In this document: piece after piece, positions 9,458 to 18,164 of the stretch
How positions within the stretch are numbered: position 1 is the stretch's first letter
How the letters are laid out: each line of letters opens with the position of its first letter
Origin: a virus
Reading direction: 5' to 3' (one strand)
IMG/VR virus record: IMGVR_UViG_3300049489_000375
Location: 1-20,979 of that record
DNA: 20,979 bases
Program-made: the position numbers and the translations under genes
The notes under the pieces: model-generated
What the model saw: only the letters and a program-made list of their open reading frames with translations
Told to the model about the DNA's origin: nothing
Database searches by the model: none

Positions 9458-11414
9458 TGATGCGTGGTTAGGTATACGTGTTGATGAATCCAAAATATAT
9501 AATCCTCTTGCTACAATTCCGCGAGAATTCGAGGATGAACCCCACATGTACATACTCTGGCTTATGCAACAACCAGAGTATTTTAGTTTTATCTGTAAAG
9601 AAATTCTTAATGTAGAACTTTTGCCAATTCAAGCACTTATGCTTCGTGAGATGTGGCACAGGCGATTTCCGATGCTTATCGCAAGTCGTGGTTTTGGTAA
9701 GTCATTTATGTTGGCTGTTTATTCTCTCTTAAGAATCTTATTACTTCCATCTCGTCGCGTGGTTATATGCGGTGCGGCATTTCGTCAATCTAAGGTTATT
9801 TTTGATTACATGGATGCGATTTGGAAGAACGCACCATTATTAAGAGACATTATGGGAAATTCCATAACCAATGGCCCTAAACGCGATGTAGACATGTGCC
9901 GCTTTCATCTGGGCGATAGCGTAGCTATTGCCCTCCCTATTGGCGACGGTCAAAAGATTCGTGGTCAGCGCGCAAACGATATTATCTCTGATGAGTTCGC
10001 TGCCACCAGCCGTGACGTATTTGAAAACGTTATCGCCGGTTTCGGTGTCGTTAGGTCCAGCCCTGTGGAAGCTGTTAAAGAACGTGCCACAAAGGACTTA
10101 GCGCAACGATTTAATATAGCAATTCCGTACTCTACTAATAATCGACAAGACAACCAAATCATATTGAGCGGTACTGCTTATTACGACTTTAACCACTTTG
10201 GTGAATACTGGAAGCGCTGGGGAAAGATTATTAGAAGCAAGGGTGAAAAGGACAAACTAGAATTATTATTTGGCGACGGTAATGTTCCCGAGGATTTTGC
10301 CTGGACTGATTATTCTATTATAAGATTGCCATTTGAACTTATACCACGGGGTTTTATGGATGAGGCTATGGTAGCACGTTCTCGCGCAACTATCCATACT
10401 GGTATTTATATGATGGAATTTGGTGCTGTCTTTAGTAATGATTCTAATGGCTTCTTTAAGAGAACTTTAATTGAGTCGTGTGTTCTGACCAATGATAATG
10501 AAATAACGCTCCCAAGCGGTCCTGTGCATTTTACAGCCATGCTACGCGGTTACTCAGACCGCAAGTATGTGATTTCTGTGGACCCAGCTTCAGAAGTAGA
10601 TAATTGCGCTATCACTATTTTAGAACATTATACGGATCATCGCAGAATCGTGTACGTCTGGACTATTACTCGTAAAGAACATAAAGAGCGTATTAGACTA
10701 GGGTTATGTCAAGAAACAGACTTTTATGCTTTTATTGCGCGCCGTGTTAGAGATCTTATGAAGATGTATCCATGTATAGCTTTACCTATAGATACTCAAG
10801 GTGGCGGTATAGCCTTAATGGAATCACTACATGATTTAGATAAACTACAAGAGGGTGAGGTTCCAATTTGGCCCATTATAGATCCAAACAAGCCAAATCC
10901 TGATACAGACGGTCAACCAGGACTTCATATTATACATCCTATTAACTTTTCTTCTGCCGAGTGGACTGGTGATGCTAATCACGGTTTACGTAAAGACTTT
11001 GAAGATAAAGTATGTATATTTCCGTTCTTTGATAGTTTAAGTTTAGGTCTTGCTGCCATTAATGATGAGCAAGGCAATAAGATATATGATACTCTTGAGG
11101 ACTGTTTACTAGAGATTGAGGAGCTTAAGAATGAATTGTCCACTATTGTCGTAACACAGACTCAAACTGGTAGAGATAGGTGGGACACTCCAGAAATTAA
11201 ACTTCCTGGTAACAAAAAGGGTAGAATGCGTAAAGACCGCTATTCTGCACTATTAATGGCTAATATGGTATCTAGAACATTAGCAAGAAACCCTTTAATC
11301 CAGTTTCAAGAGTCAGAGGGTGGTTGGGCTAAAGCCTTTAAGACCCAACCTGACGGCAAGGAATACGTGGGATCAGCGTGGCTAGCTAACTCTCTAAGTG
11401 GATTATACGACTAA
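9396..11414 (+). CDS. terL: Terminase large subunit
   Basis: The 672-residue product is the ATPase/nuclease motor that packages DNA into the prohead. Walker A is SRGFGKS (97-103), Walker B is DIISDEF (195-201) with catalytic E200, and the coupling-type motif is ILSGTAYYD (256-264). The C-terminal RNase-H-like nuclease shows D396 in ISVDPASE and D466 in PIDTQGGG. The later acidic ligand is not assigned. The length is in the range for large terminases, somewhat long. The ATG at 9396 has GGAG 10 nt upstream. A 62-nt overlap with the nuclease gene suggests coupling, though a later start is possible. It ends the first rightward operon. Confidence 0.95.
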   Translation: MQKISSEKRELTQSEAAAIINDAWLGIRVDESKIYNPLATIPREFEDEPHMYILWLMQQPEYFSFICKEILNVELLPIQALMLREMWHRRFPMLIASRGFGKSFMLAVYSLLRILLLPSRRVVICGAAFRQSKVIFDYMDAIWKNAPLLRDIMGNSITNGPKRDVDMCRFHLGDSVAIALPIGDGQKIRGQRANDIISDEFAATSRDVFENVIAGFGVVRSSPVEAVKERATKDLAQRFNIAIPYSTNNRQDNQIILSGTAYYDFNHFGEYWKRWGKIIRSKGEKDKLELLFGDGNVPEDFAWTDYSIIRLPFELIPRGFMDEAMVARSRATIHTGIYMMEFGAVFSNDSNGFFKRTLIESCVLTNDNEITLPSGPVHFTAMLRGYSDRKYVISVDPASEVDNCAITILEHYTDHRRIVYVWTITRKEHKERIRLGLCQETDFYAFIARRVRDLMKMYPCIALPIDTQGGGIALMESLHDLDKLQEGEVPIWPIIDPNKPNPDTDGQPGLHIIHPINFSSAEWTGDANHGLRKDFEDKVCIFPFFDSLSLGLAAINDEQGNKIYDTLEDCLLEIEELKNELSTIVVTQTQTGRDRWDTPEIKLPGNKKGRMRKDRYSALLMANMVSRTLARNPLIQFQESEGGWAKAFKTQPDGKEYVGSAWLANSLSGLYD

Positions 11415-11467
11415 GTTTATTTCATTTTGTCCACAAAAAATGTTTCATTTTTGTACCTAATCAAACT

Positions 11468-11488
11468 AAAACGGAGTATAATATAGTA
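11468..11488 (+). promoter_or_regulatory. Candidate phage promoter before portal gene
   Basis: AAAACGGAGTATAATATAGT shares AAAAYGGAGTATAATA with sites at 13835 and 16990. It contains a TATAAT-like core but no -35 match. It lies 40 nt before the portal ATG. Confidence 0.6.
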
Positions 11489-11527
11489 ATACTATTACTA
11501 ATTCTATTACAATTGGATTACCTCAAA

Positions 11528-13813
11528 ATGGCTAAAAATGAAGAAATGTATATAACTGGGCCGAACTCATTTAAGGCTTATGCAAGTCAAAATAGTGAGG
11601 AGTTTAGCCCAGCCTCGATTCCGCGTGGACGCGCACAGGCGTACCAGTCAAGAACTTTTGAGAACTGGGACACCAATGTGTCTGTACGTAGCGACTATAA
11701 TCGTGGTGACTACGAATACTTTAGACCATCTTATACGGTTCCACAAGAGCAAAAGAATATCATCTCTATGTGTATGGCCGCCTATCAAAAGGTGGGTTTA
11801 GTACGTAATGTTATAGATTTGATGGGCGACTTTGGTTCCCAAGGCATACGCATTCAACATCCTATTAAATCCACTCAAGATTTCTACAATAACTGGTTCG
11901 AAAAAGTTGGTGGCCCTATGGTATCTGAGCGATTTATGAATTTGCTCTATAGGGCTGGTCAGGTTGTCATTAAGGCGTCTTATGGCAAGGTTACTGTTAC
12001 CGAAGAACGCAAAATGAAGAAAAGCAAAGCTGCTGAAGAAGTTAAACTTCCTAAAACAACAGTAACCAAGCGTGAGATACCTTTACAATATACCTTTATG
12101 GATATTCTTAGCTTAGAGGTTTTAGGTCAAGAGGTTTCGGCGTTTGTTGGTCAACCAGCATTAGCTTTAAGATTAACCCCAAAATTAAAATCTACTATTA
12201 CTGCCCTAATGGCCGATAGAGAGAAGCTAACAGTTGAAATTCAGAAAATGATGGACCGTATCCCAAAGGATGTTGCCGAGGCAATTAAAAAGGGCCAGCA
12301 ATATTTACCCCTTGATATGGACAAAACATCTGTCTACTATTATAAAAAAGACGATTGGCAGCTATGGGCAGATCCACTAATAGCATCATTATTAGACGAT
12401 CTTCTAATGCTAAATAAGTTAAAGCTTGCCGATATTTCAGCTCTAGATGGAGCTATCTCTAATATTCGTCTATGGACTCTTGGTATAATAGGAGATAGTC
12501 CAGCTACCAGTATTATGCCCACCAAAGCTGGTATTAACAAACTGCGCAGTATTCTATCTAACAATGTGGGTGGTGGAGTTTTAGATCTAGTTTATGGTCC
12601 AGAGTTAAAGTTTACTGAATCCAACAGTCAAGTCTGGCGATTCTTAGGATCTGAAAAATATCAAGTCACTCTTAATAATATTTATGAAGGTCTTGGTATT
12701 CCATCCTCATTACGTGCCGGTAAGGGGCAATCTAATACCGGAAACTATGTTGGTCTTAATACTCTTGTAAAGAGACTTCAATATGGACGCGCTATGTTAA
12801 CAGACTTCTGGAATAAAGAGCTTAAATACATACATAAGGCGATGGGTTTTCCTGGCTCTCCTCCTAAAGTCGTGTTTGACTTTATGGCTTTAGCTGATGA
12901 GGCGGCAGAGAAGAAATTGCTTATGGATCTATGGGACCGCGACATTATTTCTGATGAGACGATTGTTGAGTTGTTTGGTAGATTGCCAGACATCGAAAAG
13001 GCCCGCGTTAAGAAAGAGGCTAGAGATAGGGCTAATGAAGTTATGCCATACAAAGCAAGTCCATTCCATAATCCTGATAAAGAGCATGATTATCGCAAAA
13101 TCTTGTTACAACTTGGCACATTCGCTCCATCTGAAATCGGTATTGATCTACAAGATCGTAAGACCGACGAACAAAGCCATATGGAGAAGATACATGAGCA
13201 AGAAATAGAGAAGATGGATAAGGAGATGAAAAACGAGCTTAAGATGCAAGACAAGCAAAATGAGTTTGAGGCTCCATTTAAACAACAAGAGACAGATAAT
13301 AAGATTGCCCTACAAAAGGATCAGCAAAAGTTCAAACAAGGTCTGATGAAAAAGCAGGTTCAACAAAAGAAAACAGGAACTCCTGGTAGACCTAAAAATG
13401 TTACAGAAACTAAAAAACGCAAGTCTAAACCTACAGAAAGACCAAGCACTAAGGCCGACTTTATGAATTTGGTCATGTGGGCTAACTCTGCGCAGGATCA
13501 GATTTCCGAGATGGTTACGAAATCCATATTGGTTGGTTTTGGCAAGGCCACTTTACGTAGCCTATCTAATGCCGAATTTGATATGTATGAAAAGGTAAAA
13601 TTGGACATATTATGTAGTCTATTACCTTTTGAAGAAATTACTGAGGAAAAGGTATATAATGCCTTAGCTAATAATCAAGGTATTAATATGGCTATTGCTG
13701 GGTCAGTTAAAACCCTACAAGCGCAATTTGTGCTTTCTAGGAATAGACAACCAAAAGTAGATGAATTGCGTCAAATCTACTCTACAGCATATGCTTTAGT
13801 CTATGAAAATTAA
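11528..13813 (+). CDS. Portal protein
   Basis: The 761-residue product (ATG 11528; a TTG at 11513 is in frame but without a better ribosome site) is placed as portal by position after terL and by its early region. YQKVGLVRNVIDLMGDFGSQ followed by GIRIQHP, and MNLLYRAGQVVIKASYG, are typical of portal cores. Residues about 540-615 are very charged and probably coiled coil (HEQEIEKMDKEMKNELKMQD). A basic segment with TPGRPKNV (about 617-624) follows, and then a helical C-terminal domain of about 110 residues. Portals form the dodecameric ring that DNA enters. This one is long, and the C-terminal part may be an extra domain. It has its own promoter-like motif. Confidence 0.85.
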   Translation: MAKNEEMYITGPNSFKAYASQNSEEFSPASIPRGRAQAYQSRTFENWDTNVSVRSDYNRGDYEYFRPSYTVPQEQKNIISMCMAAYQKVGLVRNVIDLMGDFGSQGIRIQHPIKSTQDFYNNWFEKVGGPMVSERFMNLLYRAGQVVIKASYGKVTVTEERKMKKSKAAEEVKLPKTTVTKREIPLQYTFMDILSLEVLGQEVSAFVGQPALALRLTPKLKSTITALMADREKLTVEIQKMMDRIPKDVAEAIKKGQQYLPLDMDKTSVYYYKKDDWQLWADPLIASLLDDLLMLNKLKLADISALDGAISNIRLWTLGIIGDSPATSIMPTKAGINKLRSILSNNVGGGVLDLVYGPELKFTESNSQVWRFLGSEKYQVTLNNIYEGLGIPSSLRAGKGQSNTGNYVGLNTLVKRLQYGRAMLTDFWNKELKYIHKAMGFPGSPPKVVFDFMALADEAAEKKLLMDLWDRDIISDETIVELFGRLPDIEKARVKKEARDRANEVMPYKASPFHNPDKEHDYRKILLQLGTFAPSEIGIDLQDRKTDEQSHMEKIHEQEIEKMDKEMKNELKMQDKQNEFEAPFKQQETDNKIALQKDQQKFKQGLMKKQVQQKKTGTPGRPKNVTETKKRKSKPTERPSTKADFMNLVMWANSAQDQISEMVTKSILVGFGKATLRSLSNAEFDMYEKVKLDILCSLLPFEEITEEKVYNALANNQGINMAIAGSVKTLQAQFVLSRNRQPKVDELRQIYSTAYALVYEN

Positions 13814-13834
13814 CAAAATATATCCAAAATAAAA

Positions 13835-13853
13835 AAAATGGAGTATAATACAT
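13835..13853 (+). promoter_or_regulatory. Candidate phage promoter before protease gene
   Basis: AAAATGGAGTATAATACAT is the second copy of the shared motif, 14 nt before the protease start at 13867. The ribosome site GAGGAG follows it directly, so any leader would be very short. Confidence 0.6.
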
Positions 13854-13866
13854 CGAGGAGTTAAAT

Positions 13867-15366
13867 ATGATTCCAATTTATAAATATGAAAAAGACGCCG
13901 GTTTAGGTGAAATCATCCAAGCCAGCGCATCTATGGCCTATACAGTAAGTATTAATAATATCACTTTAGATCCTCATGAATTACATGATATTAATAGATT
14001 ACTTTTAAGTAGCGCTATGGCGAATCCAGATCAGTTTGATCTATTCTATCTTGAATCTATATTAGCTTCGGTTGGCTGGAACCAGAATGACGATGTGTTT
14101 GACCGCTTAGAAACTTGGGCCGCTAGAAAAACGCCGGTTGATAAGCAATTCAATCTTATGCACAATGAGAAAGATATTATTGGTCATCTTACATCATCTA
14201 GAGTAGTTGATTTTGATGGTGGCACAATACCTGATACTATATTAGTTGACCAGCTTCCAGAAAAGTTTGATATAGTCGTTGGTGCTGTATTATATCGCAC
14301 TTGGTCAGATCCAGATCTTCAAAAACGTATGAATACGCTTATTGAAGAAATTACTGCTGGCGGTAAGTGGTGCGTATCAATGGAGTGCCTTTTCAGAAAC
14401 TTTGATTATGCTGTTATGGATAGTACCGGCATTAATAAAGTTTTAGCCCGTAATGAACAAACTGCGTTCCTAACTAAACACTTGAGAGTGTATGGTGGAA
14501 CTGGTGAATATGATGGATACCGTATTGGCAGATTGTTACGTAATTATACCTTTAGTGGTAAGGGACTAGTTGATAGACCCGCAAATCCACGTAGCAATAT
14601 TACTAATTTTAATGAGAAGACTGAACCGAGTTCGTTTGTGGCTGCTGCTACAACATTAGAAGAACTCAACATTTCCAAAGAGGAGATACTAATGGCGAAT
14701 GAAATTGTTGTTTATACAAAAGAACAATATGACGCATTAAAAGCCGAATTGGATACACTTAAGAGCGCTTCTCAGCAGGCCACCAAGAAAGAGATTGATG
14801 AGTTGAAGGCAGAGATTGCCGAATTAACTACTCAGAACCAAGCTCTTTCTACCGAGCTTGAGGCCAGCAAAGAAGTTTCAGAAGCAAAGGCAACTAATGT
14901 CTCTGCTTTAGAGACTGAATTGGCTGAAGTCAAAGCGAAGTTGGCGCAAGCTGAAGATGCTATTAAGCAATCTGAAATTCAAGCAGTTAATGCTGCTCGT
15001 AAGGCTTTGTTACTTGCAAGAGTAGACGAAGCTAAAGCTGATCTTTTGGTAGAAAAATTTGCAAACGCTTCACAAGAGATGTTTGATGCTTTGGTTGATT
15101 CACTACCTGTTAAGGCTGCTGATGATACAGAAGCAAAATGTGGTGATAAGAAGAAAGATGAAAGTGAAGCAAAATGTGACGAAGAAACAGAAGACAAAAA
15201 AGAAGAAGATTCTTGTGCAGAAGTTAAGAGCGATCTTGATGATGCCAAGGCAACTGCTGACGCTTCTATGTCAACTGGTGGTACTCAAGAAGAAGAAACT
15301 CTACGTAGCAAAGCTTCTGCTTGGTTTTCACAAAATGTTTTGCGCTCAACTCACAAGAATAACTAA
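13867..15366 (+). CDS. Prohead protease fused to scaffold
   Basis: The 499-residue product has two parts. Residues 1-250 resemble phage prohead serine proteases: FNLMHNEKDIIGH with candidate catalytic H99, and GGKWCVSMECLF with candidate S171 in the V-S-M-E signature, followed by the conserved end KGLVDRPANP. Residues 276-400 are a long coiled coil, and 410-465 a Lys/Glu/Asp-rich tail, as in scaffold proteins. An internal ATG at 14692 with a strong ribosome site could make the scaffold alone. The start has GAGGAG with a 6-nt spacer. In such systems the protease removes the scaffold and trims capsid proteins during maturation. Confidence 0.85.
   Translation: MIPIYKYEKDAGLGEIIQASASMAYTVSINNITLDPHELHDINRLLLSSAMANPDQFDLFYLESILASVGWNQNDDVFDRLETWAARKTPVDKQFNLMHNEKDIIGHLTSSRVVDFDGGTIPDTILVDQLPEKFDIVVGAVLYRTWSDPDLQKRMNTLIEEITAGGKWCVSMECLFRNFDYAVMDSTGINKVLARNEQTAFLTKHLRVYGGTGEYDGYRIGRLLRNYTFSGKGLVDRPANPRSNITNFNEKTEPSSFVAAATTLEELNISKEEILMANEIVVYTKEQYDALKAELDTLKSASQQATKKEIDELKAEIAELTTQNQALSTELEASKEVSEAKATNVSALETELAEVKAKLAQAEDAIKQSEIQAVNAARKALLLARVDEAKADLLVEKFANASQEMFDALVDSLPVKAADDTEAKCGDKKKDESEAKCDEETEDKKEEDSCAEVKSDLDDAKATADASMSTGGTQEEETLRSKASAWFSQNVLRSTHKNN
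14692..15366 (+). CDS. Nested in-frame scaffold protein (internal start)
   Basis: In frame with the protease gene, ATG (codon 276) is preceded by AGGAG with a 6-nt spacer, as good as any gene start here. The product would be 224 residues, starting MANEIVVYTKEQYDALKAEL: the coiled coil and charged tail without the protease. This is the layout of lambda C/Nu3 and related capsid modules. Whether it is used is inferred from the start signal. Confidence 0.65.
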   Translation: MANEIVVYTKEQYDALKAELDTLKSASQQATKKEIDELKAEIAELTTQNQALSTELEASKEVSEAKATNVSALETELAEVKAKLAQAEDAIKQSEIQAVNAARKALLLARVDEAKADLLVEKFANASQEMFDALVDSLPVKAADDTEAKCGDKKKDESEAKCDEETEDKKEEDSCAEVKSDLDDAKATADASMSTGGTQEEETLRSKASAWFSQNVLRSTHKNN

Positions 15367-15384
15367 TTTTAGGAGAATATATAA

Positions 15385-15855
15385 ATGGCTCTAAAAGCAG
15401 ATAGAATTCATGTTGATAGCCAGATTGATTATTTCATGAATGAGACAGCAGAGCGCGGTGGAATCGTAAGTGTTTCTACGGCTGGCTCTGGTGCCGCAAT
15501 GGATCAGGCTCAACAGTTAGCCACATATAAGGCTGTAGCATCTGGTGTTTTACCACTTGGTGTTCTTATGTGTGACGTTGTAAATAACGATCTTACTCGC
15601 GTCCATGAAAATTGGCACAAAGAGGAAGTTCAAATCGGTGGTAAGGTTACAATTTGGAACAAGTGTACTGTTGTAACGAATAGAATCGTTGGCACTCCAA
15701 CTGCTGGTAGTTTAGCATATGTTGGTCCAAGTGGTTTACTTGCTGGCGCTCCATATCAAACAGATGATACGGGTGGTGCTCGCACTCCAGTTGGTCGCTT
15801 CTTGTCCACAAAGGACGAAGAAGGATTTGCTAAAGTTTCTATTAACCTACCTTAA
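15385..15855 (+). CDS. Capsid decoration/stabilisation protein
   Basis: The 156-residue product is encoded directly between the protease/scaffold and major capsid genes, the usual place for a head decoration protein. It starts MALKADRIHVDSQIDYFMNE. It then has a Gly/Val/Thr-rich beta segment (VSVSTAGSGAA..SGVLPLGVLMCDVVNNDL) and ends with RTPVGRFLSTKDEEGFAKVSINLP. The PLGVL..DVV and PVGRFL patterns recur in small trimeric decoration proteins. Identification rests on position and general form. AGGAG lies 9 nt before the ATG. Confidence 0.7.
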   Translation: MALKADRIHVDSQIDYFMNETAERGGIVSVSTAGSGAAMDQAQQLATYKAVASGVLPLGVLMCDVVNNDLTRVHENWHKEEVQIGGKVTIWNKCTVVTNRIVGTPTAGSLAYVGPSGLLAGAPYQTDDTGGARTPVGRFLSTKDEEGFAKVSINLP

Positions 15856-15884
15856 TTAAATGGTAATTGAAGGAGATAATTTAA

Positions 15885-16895
15885 ATGGCTGATAAAGTTA
15901 GATTAACAAAGCCTGAACAACATGTCATCGACATGATTATCCGTTCTGGTGATCTAGATACTTCTGTCGCTTTCCCAGCCCAGCACGAATTGGCAAAAGC
16001 TCTTGAGATGCCATTACGTCAGGGTGTTTTGGTAGGAGACGTAGTTACTAGTATCTTTGAGAGTCTTCCAATGGCTCCTGGTACTTCAGTTGAGTTCCCA
16101 CTTGACTTGCTAGCCCCAGGTGATGAAGACCAGTTCGTTGCTTATACGAATCCAGGTAATGGTCGTATTGCAGAGCGTCAGGTCGAAGGTGACTATGTTC
16201 AAGTTCCTACCTATGGTATTGCCAGCTCAATCGACTGGTTGCTACGTTATGCTCGCGAAGCCCGTTGGGACATCGTGGGTCGTGCTATGCAGGTTCTTGA
16301 AGCGTCCTTCGTAAAGAAGATTAATGATGACGGTTGGCATACATTGTTAACCGCCGGTGCAGACCGCAACATTTTAGTATTCGATGCCGATGCAACTGCT
16401 GGTCAGTTTACAAAGCGTCTAGTATCTTTAATGAAATCTGTTATGGTACGTAATGGTGGTGGAAATACTGGTTCCATTCGTCGTTCCAAGCTTACCGATC
16501 TATTCCTAAGCCCAGAAGCTTTAGAAGATATTCGTAACTGGGGCGTTGATCAGGTTGATGATACAACCCGCCGTGAGATTTACACCGCTGCTGATGGTAC
16601 TATTAATCGTATTTTCGGTGTTAACCTACAAGATTTAGTTGAATTTGGTGAAGCTCAGGAATATCAGACCTTCTTCACTAGCCAACTAGGTGGCTCTTTA
16701 GCTACTGGTGACTTGGAATTAGTTGTTGGTATGGACATGTCCATTAACGACAGCTTCCTAATGCCAGTTAAGCAACCTGTCACAATCTTTGAAGATCCTA
16801 CCCTACATCGTCAGCAACGCGCTGGTGTTTATGGTTGGGCTGAACTAGGCTTTGCCGTACTAGATAACCGCAGAATCCTATTGGGTTCTCTATAA
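15885..16895 (+). CDS. Major capsid protein (HK97 fold)
   Basis: The 336-residue product is placed as the major capsid protein by position after scaffold and decoration genes, its length, and its strong ribosome site (AAGGAG). Sequence features fit an HK97-type shell protein. They include an N-terminal helical arm (RLTKPEQHVIDMIIRSG), a P-domain-like segment ending in VPTYGIASSIDWLLRYAREA with the long helix RWDIVGRAMQVLEASFVKKI, and the late LELVVGMDMSINDSFLMPVKQP followed by an A-domain-like end. No delta domain with a cleavage site is obvious, so the scaffold is separate. Codon use is more conserved and GC-balanced than in its neighbours, as expected for a highly expressed gene. A terminator follows. 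Confidence 0.85.
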   Translation: MADKVRLTKPEQHVIDMIIRSGDLDTSVAFPAQHELAKALEMPLRQGVLVGDVVTSIFESLPMAPGTSVEFPLDLLAPGDEDQFVAYTNPGNGRIAERQVEGDYVQVPTYGIASSIDWLLRYAREARWDIVGRAMQVLEASFVKKINDDGWHTLLTAGADRNILVFDADATAGQFTKRLVSLMKSVMVRNGGGNTGSIRRSKLTDLFLSPEALEDIRNWGVDQVDDTTRREIYTAADGTINRIFGVNLQDLVEFGEAQEYQTFFTSQLGGSLATGDLELVVGMDMSINDSFLMPVKQPVTIFEDPTLHRQQRAGVYGWAELGFAVLDNRRILLGSL

Positions 16896-16928
16896 TCTAT
16901 ATAGTTAAATCTATAGTATTAAAATTAA

Positions 16929-16958
16929 ACGGGGTTGAGCAATCAGCCCCGTTTTTTT
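16929..16958 (+). terminator. Rho-independent terminator after capsid gene
   Basis: A 10-bp stem (ACGGGGTTGA/TCAGCCCCGT, one G-T pair) with loop GCAA is followed by TTTTTTT. It ends the protease-decoration-capsid transcript. Confidence 0.9.
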
Positions 16959-16989
16959 GTATACATGCCAAAATGCTTGGAAAAAGCCC

Positions 16990-17010
16990 AAAATGGAGTA
17001 TAATATGGTA
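16990..17010 (+). promoter_or_regulatory. Candidate phage promoter before LamG gene
   Basis: AAAATGGAGTATAATATGGT is the third copy of the shared motif, 30 nt before the ATG at 17040 and just after the terminator. That position is where a new transcription unit must begin. Confidence 0.65.
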
Positions 17011-17039
17011 GAAAAAGCGTTTATTCAATAGAGGTAAAT

Positions 17040-17834
17040 ATGAGGCGTCCAGACAATTTTTTTATAAAAACCGACCATCCATTAGCAATGGGTCTAATGT
17101 TCGCCGGTTTATCAAGTTTGGACTCAGAATCTATATATTTTGACTCATCACCATACCGTAATAACGCGCATCCACTAGATTCTCAAAGAACATATTTAGA
17201 TTTTTCATATTTACATAATCGTCGTGGATTTAGTATAAATGCTTCCGCTACCACTTATGCGCTTTATTTAACTAGAGCCTTAAGTTTTCCTGTTTTAACA
17301 ATAGCTATGTGGTTAAGGACTAAAGATAATGGAACATATAGATGTCTACTTGGATCTGCATCTAATAGATTTAATGGTGTAGATAATTATCGCTGGTCAT
17401 ATAATAGTGGTGCTATTGGTGATGCAGTTACAAGATGGGATGGTCATGTTGGCGTATTACACCATACCATATTTACTATTGATTCTCCAAATTCTAATAT
17501 TCATCACTGGAGAGATAAATCATATAGAGGATTTGGTACAAACGCAGCTTTTAGTACAGCGCCAAATTTCAATATGATTTTTGGCGATAATTCATGGCGC
17601 AGTAATTTTTATTGCGATATTGCTGATTTATTAATTTACAACCGTTTTTTAAATTCAGCAGAAATCAATCAATTAGGCGATCCATCTAATATAATGTTGG
17701 ATGGTTTTATACAATATCCAAAACGTAAACTTTTCTCATATTATAATATTCCTACTATTACAACAACTGCTAAAAAGCGACGTGTTGCTATTAGTAGTAA
17801 ATTAGGATATATTATTACTAGTGGTTATTTTTAA
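17040..17834 (+). CDS. LamG-like jelly-roll structural protein, single module
   Basis: The 264-residue product is one copy of the module repeated three times in the gene at 18725. It starts RRPDNFFIKTDHPLAMGLMF, then has the DSSPYRNNAHPLD segment. Next comes a beta-sandwich core with FPVLTIAMWLRTKDNG and the typical LamG end CDIADLLIYNRFLNSAEINQ. It closes with QYPKRKLFSYY, which recurs in the other modules. Concanavalin/LamG folds in phages often bind carbohydrate or decorate virions. Which applies here is unknown. It has its own promoter-like motif. Confidence 0.75.
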   Translation: MRRPDNFFIKTDHPLAMGLMFAGLSSLDSESIYFDSSPYRNNAHPLDSQRTYLDFSYLHNRRGFSINASATTYALYLTRALSFPVLTIAMWLRTKDNGTYRCLLGSASNRFNGVDNYRWSYNSGAIGDAVTRWDGHVGVLHHTIFTIDSPNSNIHHWRDKSYRGFGTNAAFSTAPNFNMIFGDNSWRSNFYCDIADLLIYNRFLNSAEINQLGDPSNIMLDGFIQYPKRKLFSYYNIPTITTTAKKRRVAISSKLGYIITSGYF

Positions 17835-17845
17835 AGGTAAAATAA

Positions 17846-18154
17846 ATGGCATATATAGATATTTATACGGCTGCTACAGCAGTAGATAGTGTTTTGTTAA
17901 AACAGGTTACAGTAGCCCTATTTAAGGCGGCTGTTGATATTATTGGCGAAAGTGCTGGAACAGCAAATCATGCTAATAGAATCGTGTGGGCGAAAAAAGT
18001 TACTGGCAGTGCTGATACTTTAAAATCAGAAGCATCTCGCTGGATTTGGAAGGTTTTAGAAAATACTACAATCCAAGCTGCGCCAACCACATCTCCAGAT
18101 AACGACATACAATTTGCAGTAAATAGCATTTTAGATTATGTTGTACAACAATAA
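17846..18154 (+). CDS. Small conserved-looking phage structural protein
   Basis: The 102-residue product begins MAYIDIYTAATAVDSVLLKQ. It appears mostly helical, with Ala- and Val-rich segments (VTVALFKAAVDIIGES, RWIWKVLENTTIQAAP) and an acidic Asn/Asp turn before FAVNSILDYVVQQ. The helical form, size and place after the capsid gene suit a head-completion or neck protein, or a capsid-associated one, but I cannot assign it. AAAGG lies 8 nt before the ATG. No cysteines or membrane segment are present. Confidence 0.7.
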   Translation: MAYIDIYTAATAVDSVLLKQVTVALFKAAVDIIGESAGTANHANRIVWAKKVTGSADTLKSEASRWIWKVLENTTIQAAPTTSPDNDIQFAVNSILDYVVQQ

Positions 18155-18164
18155 GGAATAATAA

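Noticed and set aside
11415-11460. Terminator after terL
   Set aside because: A weak A/T inverted repeat is present but has no GC stem or U tract, so I did not call it.
14979-15248. 89-codon leftward Ser-rich frame
   Set aside because: It is antisense to the charged scaffold tail. The Ser-rich composition is the complement of repeated Lys/Glu/Asp codons.
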